A stretch of DNA of 64,000 nt, from positions 6,861,001 through 6,925,000 of the forward strand of contig NZ_CP163435.1 in assembly GCF_041051975.1 (NCBI RefSeq), in the 5' to 3' direction. The notes under the pieces are model-generated. The model saw only the letters and a list, made by a program, of their open reading frames with translations, did no database searches and had not been told where the DNA came from. Position 1 is the stretch's first letter; every line of letters starts with the position of its first letter. A program made the translations under genes and the position numbers. The stretch is from Streptomyces sp. R21. Its GTDB lineage: Bacteria > Actinomycetota > Actinomycetes > Streptomycetales > Streptomycetaceae. This document shows, one piece after another, positions 60,797 through 64,000 of this stretch.

Positions 60797-60935
60797 TGAC
60801 AGTAAGGACGTGGCGGCTGGAGTGTCAATGGGTCGAACGCATAACGGTTTCGACAGGGTGGGGCGGGGATGGCGGGGAATGGTCCGGGGTGTCCTCAACT
60901 CGACATGCCGGAACAGGCAGTTCACTACACAACCT

Positions 60936-60966
60936 TCACAGGCGTGCCTAGGAACGTTACCTGTGA
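60936..60966. promoter_or_regulatory. Inverted repeat upstream of the SCO2400-type gene
   Basis: TCACAGG (60936-60942) and CCTGTGA (60960-60966), 17 nt apart, 21 nt before the ATG at 60988. Possible operator or leader hairpin. The gene has no close Shine-Dalgarno, only AGGAA 18 nt upstream. Confidence 0.4.
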
Positions 60967-60987
60967 GGAACTTAGTCTTCCGGCGTC

Positions 60988-61731
60988 ATGGACTACTGCA
61001 ACCCGTGCCGAAGGCACCTGAATGGCGCCCTTGCCTGCCCGGGGTGCGGCACCGCCGCCGAAGAGCTGCGCGCGTCCGCGTACGCGTACGCGGAGGAGCG
61101 CGAGGCGGGTACGGATCCCGGAGAGGCCGCGGAGCCGTACGAGGGCGACGAGGCGCCCGCCGAGCGTCCCGGGAGGGCTCGCAGCCGGCGGGCGCGCGGG
61201 CCCGCGTCCGGCGGGAGCCGTCGCGATCGCAAGGCCGCGGCGCATCGGCGCCGCCGCCGCAAGATCCTCTTCGTCGGAGCCGGACTGTTGCTCGCCGCGG
61301 GCGGGCTGAGCCTCGCGGAGCTGGGGATCGAGGCGCCGGGTTCCACTCCGCAGGCCGCCACCGCGGATGAGTCCGCGGACGGTTCGGCGTCCTCCGCGGC
61401 GTCGTCCGACACGCCCGGGTCCGGCACGGGCTCCGGAACCGGTTCCCGTACGGCGTCCGGGACGCCCGACCCTTCCGCGTCGCCGTCCGCCTCCGAGTCC
61501 GGGGACGACAAGTCGGACAAGGACAAGGGCAAGGACAAGGACAAAGACGCGGCTACGGAGGGGCAGTCGGCCTCCGCGGCGGTGTCCCCCGACACCACGG
61601 CCGGGGCTCCCGCCCCGACGTCGGCCCCTCGGACCTCCGCCACTCCCACGGTGAACCCCACGTCGGCGGCCCCGACCCCGGCCCCGTCCCCGTCGGAGAC
61701 GTGCAACCGGTTCCTGTGGTGGTGCACGTAG
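60988..61731 (+). CDS. SCO2400-family protein: N-terminal zinc ribbon, one membrane helix, low-complexity exterior
   Basis: A 247-aa protein starting MDYCNPCRRHLNGALACPGCGT, with two CxxC pairs that form a zinc ribbon. A charged Arg-rich cytosolic stretch follows (RRDRKAAAHRRRRRK), then one transmembrane helix (about 92-110, LFVGAGLLLAAGGLSLAEL) and a 130-residue exterior part rich in Ser, Thr, Pro, Asp and Lys (SDKDKGKDKDKD). It ends CNRFLWWCT with two Cys that may form a disulfide loop. I recognise the layout as the SCO2400 family. The function is unknown; the zinc ribbon could bind a cytosolic partner. Confidence 0.78.
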   Translation: MDYCNPCRRHLNGALACPGCGTAAEELRASAYAYAEEREAGTDPGEAAEPYEGDEAPAERPGRARSRRARGPASGGSRRDRKAAAHRRRRRKILFVGAGLLLAAGGLSLAELGIEAPGSTPQAATADESADGSASSAASSDTPGSGTGSGTGSRTASGTPDPSASPSASESGDDKSDKDKGKDKDKDAATEGQSASAAVSPDTTAGAPAPTSAPRTSATPTVNPTSAAPTPAPSPSETCNRFLWWCT

Positions 61732-61782
61732 CGGGTCCCTACGGGGTTGTTCGCCCCCTCCGCCCCTACCCGTCCCTTGTTC

Positions 61783-61802
61783 CTGGGGGCTGCCGCCCCC
61801 AG
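61783..61802. terminator. Hairpin terminator 1
   Basis: CTGGGGGC (61783-61790) pairs with GCCCCCAG (61795-61802) over a 4-nt loop, 52 nt after the SCO2400-type stop. Confidence 0.7.
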
Positions 61803-61838
61803 ACCCCTGCTTCGGCCTGAACGGCCTCGTCCTCAAAC

Positions 61839-61867
61839 GCCGGACGGGCTGACCCAGCCCGTCCGGC
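61839..61867. terminator. Hairpin terminator 2 within a common Streptomyces intergenic element
   Basis: GCCGGACGGGCT (61839-61850) pairs perfectly with AGCCCGTCCGGC (61856-61867) over a 5-nt loop. It lies 8 nt past the MarR stop. The preceding text (AACGGCCTCGTCCTCAAAC, 61820-61838) together with this stem is a sequence I remember from many Streptomyces intergenic regions. Confidence 0.75.
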
Positions 61868-61874
61868 CCGGCGC

Positions 61875-62312
61875 CTAAGCCGACAGCATTCGCTGGAGCA
61901 GGTCCCGCAGGGACACCCGCTCCTCCCGGGAGAGGCCGGCCAGCGGCTCGCGGGCGAAGCCCAGGGAGTCGCGGAGGCTCCCGGCCACCCGCACCCCCTC
62001 CTCCGTGGCAACGGCCAGCTTCACCCGACGGTCGGAGGGGTCCGCCCGCCGCTCCACCAGCCCCCGCGCCTCCAGCCGGTCCACGATCCCGGTGACATTG
62101 GACGGCTCGCACTTCAGCTTCTGCGCCAGCCGCCGCATCGGCAGCGGCTCCAACGACAGCAGCCCCAGCAGCCGCGCCTGCGCCCCGGTCAGTGCATGCC
62201 GCCCGGCGGCCTCCTCGTACTCCTCGTGGTACCGGGCCACGACCGTGCCGATGAGTCCGACGACCTCAAGGGTCAGCTCGTCGGGGCGGCGCGTCTTCGG
62301 TGGTGTGGACAT
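61875..62312 (-). CDS. MarR-family transcriptional regulator
   Basis: A 145-aa MarR protein. The winged helix shows QARLLGLLSLEPLPMRRLAQKL, the recognition helix CEPSNVTGIVDRLEARGLVERR and the wing ADPSDRRVKLAVATEEG. The only Cys (KLKCEP) lies in the DNA-binding part, so an OhrR-like N-terminal sensing Cys is absent although an ohr gene is 1.3 kb away. It is divergent from the MDR reductase, which it probably represses through the inverted repeat in the 122-bp gap. The ligand is unknown. Confidence 0.87.
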   Translation of the reverse strand: MSTPPKTRRPDELTLEVVGLIGTVVARYHEEYEEAAGRHALTGAQARLLGLLSLEPLPMRRLAQKLKCEPSNVTGIVDRLEARGLVERRADPSDRRVKLAVATEEGVRVAGSLRDSLGFAREPLAGLSREERVSLRDLLQRMLSA

Positions 62313-62365
62313 GCGCTCCAGGATACTCCGTTACTTGACATCATGAAATATTAAGGCGCATGGTT

Positions 62366-62397
62366 GTTTCAGGTACTGAAGTATCTGGCCCTGAAAC
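62366..62397. promoter_or_regulatory. Inverted repeat, candidate MarR operator
   Basis: GTTTCAGG (62366-62373) and CCTGAAAC (62390-62397) are perfect inverted copies 16 nt apart; TACTGAAGTA (62374-62383) between them adds a further ACTGAA element. A TTGACA at 62335-62340 may be the -35 of the reductase. The local AT content is much higher than in the rest of the window. Confidence 0.6.
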
Positions 62398-62434
62398 ACG
62401 TGAGCAATCGAGCCGCACAGGAAAGGCGCACCCC

Positions 62435-63457
62435 ATGTCCGAGACCCCCACGCTCCCCACCACCGGCCGCGAATGGCACCTGGTCAGCCGCCCGGTCGGC
62501 GCCCCCAAGGCCGAGGACTTCGCCCTGGTCGAGGCGGAGGTCCCGCAGCCGGGTGAGGGGCAGCTCCTGGTGCGCAACCTGTATGTCTCCGTCGACCCGT
62601 ACATGCGCGGCCGTATGAGCGCCGCCAAGTCCTACGCCGCCCCCTACGGGCTGGGCGAGCCCATGCAGGGCGGCGCGGTCGGCGAGGTCGTCGTCTCGAA
62701 CGCCGAGGGCATCGCGGCCGGCGACCACGTGCTGCACTTCCTCGGCTGGCGCGAGTACGCGATCGTGGACGCGAAGCAGGCCGTCAAGGTCGACGCCGCC
62801 GCCGCGCCCCTGAGCACGTACCTCGGTGTCCTCGGCATGACCGGCCTGACCGCCTACGCGGGCCTCCTGCGCGTCGCCGAGTTCAAGGAGGGCGACTCGG
62901 TCTTCGTTTCCGGCGCCGCCGGTGCCGTCGGCAGCCAGGTCGGCCAGATCGCCAAGCTGAAGGGCGCCTCGCGGGTCATCGGGTCGGCCGGTTCGGACGA
63001 GAAGGTCAAGCTGCTCGTCGAGGAGTACGGCTTCGACGCCGCCTTCAACTACAAGAACGGCTCGGTGAGCGACCAGCTGCGCGAGGCCGCCCCGGACGGC
63101 GTCGACGTCTACTTCGACAACGTCGGCGGCGACCATCTGGAGGCCGCCATCGGTCAGCTCAACCGGGACGGCCGGATCGCCGTCTGCGGCATGATCTCCG
63201 TCTACAACAACACCGAGCCCGCCCCCGGCCCGCGCAACCTGGCCCGGCTGATCCAGACCCGCGGCCGCATCCAGGGCTTCCTGGTCGGCGACCAGTACGA
63301 CCTCCAGCCCGAGTTCGTGGCCGAGGTCGGCGGCTGGATCCGTTCCGGCGAGCTCAAGTACGCCGAGACGGTCGTCGAGGGCATCGAGAACAACCTGGAG
63401 GCGTTCTTCGGCGTCCTGCGCGGCGACAACACCGGCAAGATGATCGTCAAGCTCTGA
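62435..63457 (+). CDS. NADP-dependent oxidoreductase, zinc-free MDR family
   Basis: A 340-aa reductase starting MSETPTLPTTGREWHLVSRPVG. It belongs to the leukotriene-B4 dehydrogenase/curcumin-reductase group: DPYMRGRMS near residue 60, the glycine motif VFVSGAAGAVGSQVGQIAKL and NVGGDHLEAAIGQLN. No zinc ligands are present. It reduces enone or quinone-type double bonds with NADPH. The ATG at 62435 has AGGAAAGG upstream and gives the usual length. It is divergent from the marR gene. Confidence 0.9.
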   Translation: MSETPTLPTTGREWHLVSRPVGAPKAEDFALVEAEVPQPGEGQLLVRNLYVSVDPYMRGRMSAAKSYAAPYGLGEPMQGGAVGEVVVSNAEGIAAGDHVLHFLGWREYAIVDAKQAVKVDAAAAPLSTYLGVLGMTGLTAYAGLLRVAEFKEGDSVFVSGAAGAVGSQVGQIAKLKGASRVIGSAGSDEKVKLLVEEYGFDAAFNYKNGSVSDQLREAAPDGVDVYFDNVGGDHLEAAIGQLNRDGRIAVCGMISVYNNTEPAPGPRNLARLIQTRGRIQGFLVGDQYDLQPEFVAEVGGWIRSGELKYAETVVEGIENNLEAFFGVLRGDNTGKMIVKL

Positions 63458-63571
63458 CGTCACCCGCTCCTCGGGGAGCCTGTCGCTGGACTTCCGGCAT
63501 ACGGTAACTTCTTTCCGAAGTCGTCGCGATCGTGGGCGCGAGTCGCGGCGGACCAAGGAGGAGCGCACCGT

Positions 63572-64000
63572 ATGTCCAGCACTGCAATCCGACGTTCTGA
63601 CGTCCTGTACACAGCGGTAGCCACGGCCGAGAACGGCCGTGACGGCCGGGTCGCCACCGACGACGGCAGGCTCGACGTCGTCGTCAACCCGCCGAAGGAG
63701 ATGGGCGGCAGCGGCGCCGGCACCAACCCGGAGCAGCTGTTCGCCGCCGGGTACAGCGCCTGCTTCCAGGGCGCCCTCGGCGTCGTCGCCCGTCAGGAGA
63801 ACGCCGACATCTCCGGCTCGACCGTCACCGCGCAGGTCGGCATAGGCAAGAACGCGGACGGGTTCGGGATCATCGTGGAGATCTCCGCCGAGATCCCGAA
63901 CGTGGACGCCGCCACCGCCAAGGCCCTCCTGGAGAAGGCCCACCAGGTGTGCCCGTACTCGAAGGCGATCCGCGGCAACATCACCGTGACGCTTGCCTGA
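63572..64000 (+). CDS. ohr: Organic hydroperoxide resistance protein Ohr (OsmC family)
   Basis: A 142-aa Ohr protein. The two redox cysteines are in GYSACFQGALG and HQVCPYSKAIRGN, and the peroxide-binding Arg region (RDGRVATDDGRLDV) is present. The family reduces organic hydroperoxides using lipoyl thiols in the cytosol. GGAGGAG stands 9 nt before the ATG. The window ends exactly at its TGA. A dedicated OhrR regulator is not visible; the nearby MarR protein lacks the sensing Cys. Confidence 0.93.
   Translation: MSSTAIRRSDVLYTAVATAENGRDGRVATDDGRLDVVVNPPKEMGGSGAGTNPEQLFAAGYSACFQGALGVVARQENADISGSTVTAQVGIGKNADGFGIIVEISAEIPNVDAATAKALLEKAHQVCPYSKAIRGNITVTLA

Noticed and set aside
61875..62312. Assigning the MarR protein as OhrR because of the nearby ohr gene
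   Set aside because: It has no N-terminal peroxide-sensing Cys and is divergent from the MDR reductase rather than next to ohr.

Overview
The window is from a Streptomyces-type actinomycete chromosome. Evidence for this: very high GC, almost exclusively G/C-ending codons, frequent 4-nt ATGA overlaps, twin-arginine signal peptides, only one TTA codon that I could find, and a gene order resembling the S. coelicolor SCO2400-SCO2451 neighbourhood (recalled from memory: matB is SCO2444, mbl is SCO2451, and the SCO2400-type protein lies at the far end). I see no tRNA, rRNA, CRISPR array, IS element or prophage.

Layout. (1) 1-2554, minus: a GAF-domain sensor kinase cut by the window edge, and an MreB-like Mbl. 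(2) 2737-10761, minus: a four-gene, mostly overlapping operon encoding a Trypco1 (CU044_2847-type) protein, a cytosolic trypsin/VMAP-C protein, a MoxR-type AAA+ ATPase and a 1593-aa fusion (SAV_2336/vWA-like region, pseudokinase, AfsR/SARP DNA-binding plus BTAD, degenerate HAD). This looks like an NTP-dependent, protease-coupled conflict or signalling system and is the best candidate for an undescribed system. (3) 11010-20386: a secreted subtilase, a biotin-dependent-type carboxyltransferase with malonyl-CoA synthetase MatB, a MerR-PP2C fusion, an ATP-grasp protein and a hypothetical. (4) 20352-32651: a tightly coupled envelope-glycan cluster (DUF3068, GT4, methyltransferase, AftD-like giant membrane glycosyltransferase, condensation-fold acyltransferase, second methyltransferase, DMT transporter, Trm112, FkbM) with a small DUF2613 protein at its head, in an organism not expected to make arabinogalactan.

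(5) 32654-34646: a PucR regulator carrying a TTA codon and a membrane-anchored hypothetical. (6) 34853-42290: IclR regulator, SMP-30 lactonase, then a CUT1 sugar importer without its own ATPase, an arabinanase (GH43) and an arabinofuranosidase (GH51). Convergent to this is a Tat-exported GH35 beta-galactosidase. (7) 45722-50268: TauE, deazaflavin-type oxidoreductase, TauD-type oxygenase, secreted intradiol-dioxygenase-like protein and a second secreted GH43 arabinanase. (8) 50280-60732, all minus: aminotransferase with a Pro/Ala tail, Tat-exported aldose 1-epimerase, MmsB/MmsA/ChvE-type monosaccharide importer, U32-family protein, zinc sugar dehydrogenase and enolase-superfamily dehydratase. 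(9) 60988-64000: SCO2400-type membrane protein, MarR regulator, NADP-dependent MDR reductase and Ohr peroxidase.

How regions 6-8 work together: copies of a palindrome close to TGTTCGAAATTTCGAACA lie upstream of the iclR gene itself, the importer/arabinanase operon (two copies), the 49.3-kb arabinanase, the U32 gene and the dehydratase/dehydrogenase operon. I infer one IclR regulon spread over 26 kb that joins extracellular arabinan hydrolysis, sugar import and a non-phosphorylative oxidative route (dehydrogenase, lactonase, dehydratase). Two of these promoters also carry a LacI-type GAAGCGCTTC element between -35 and -10.
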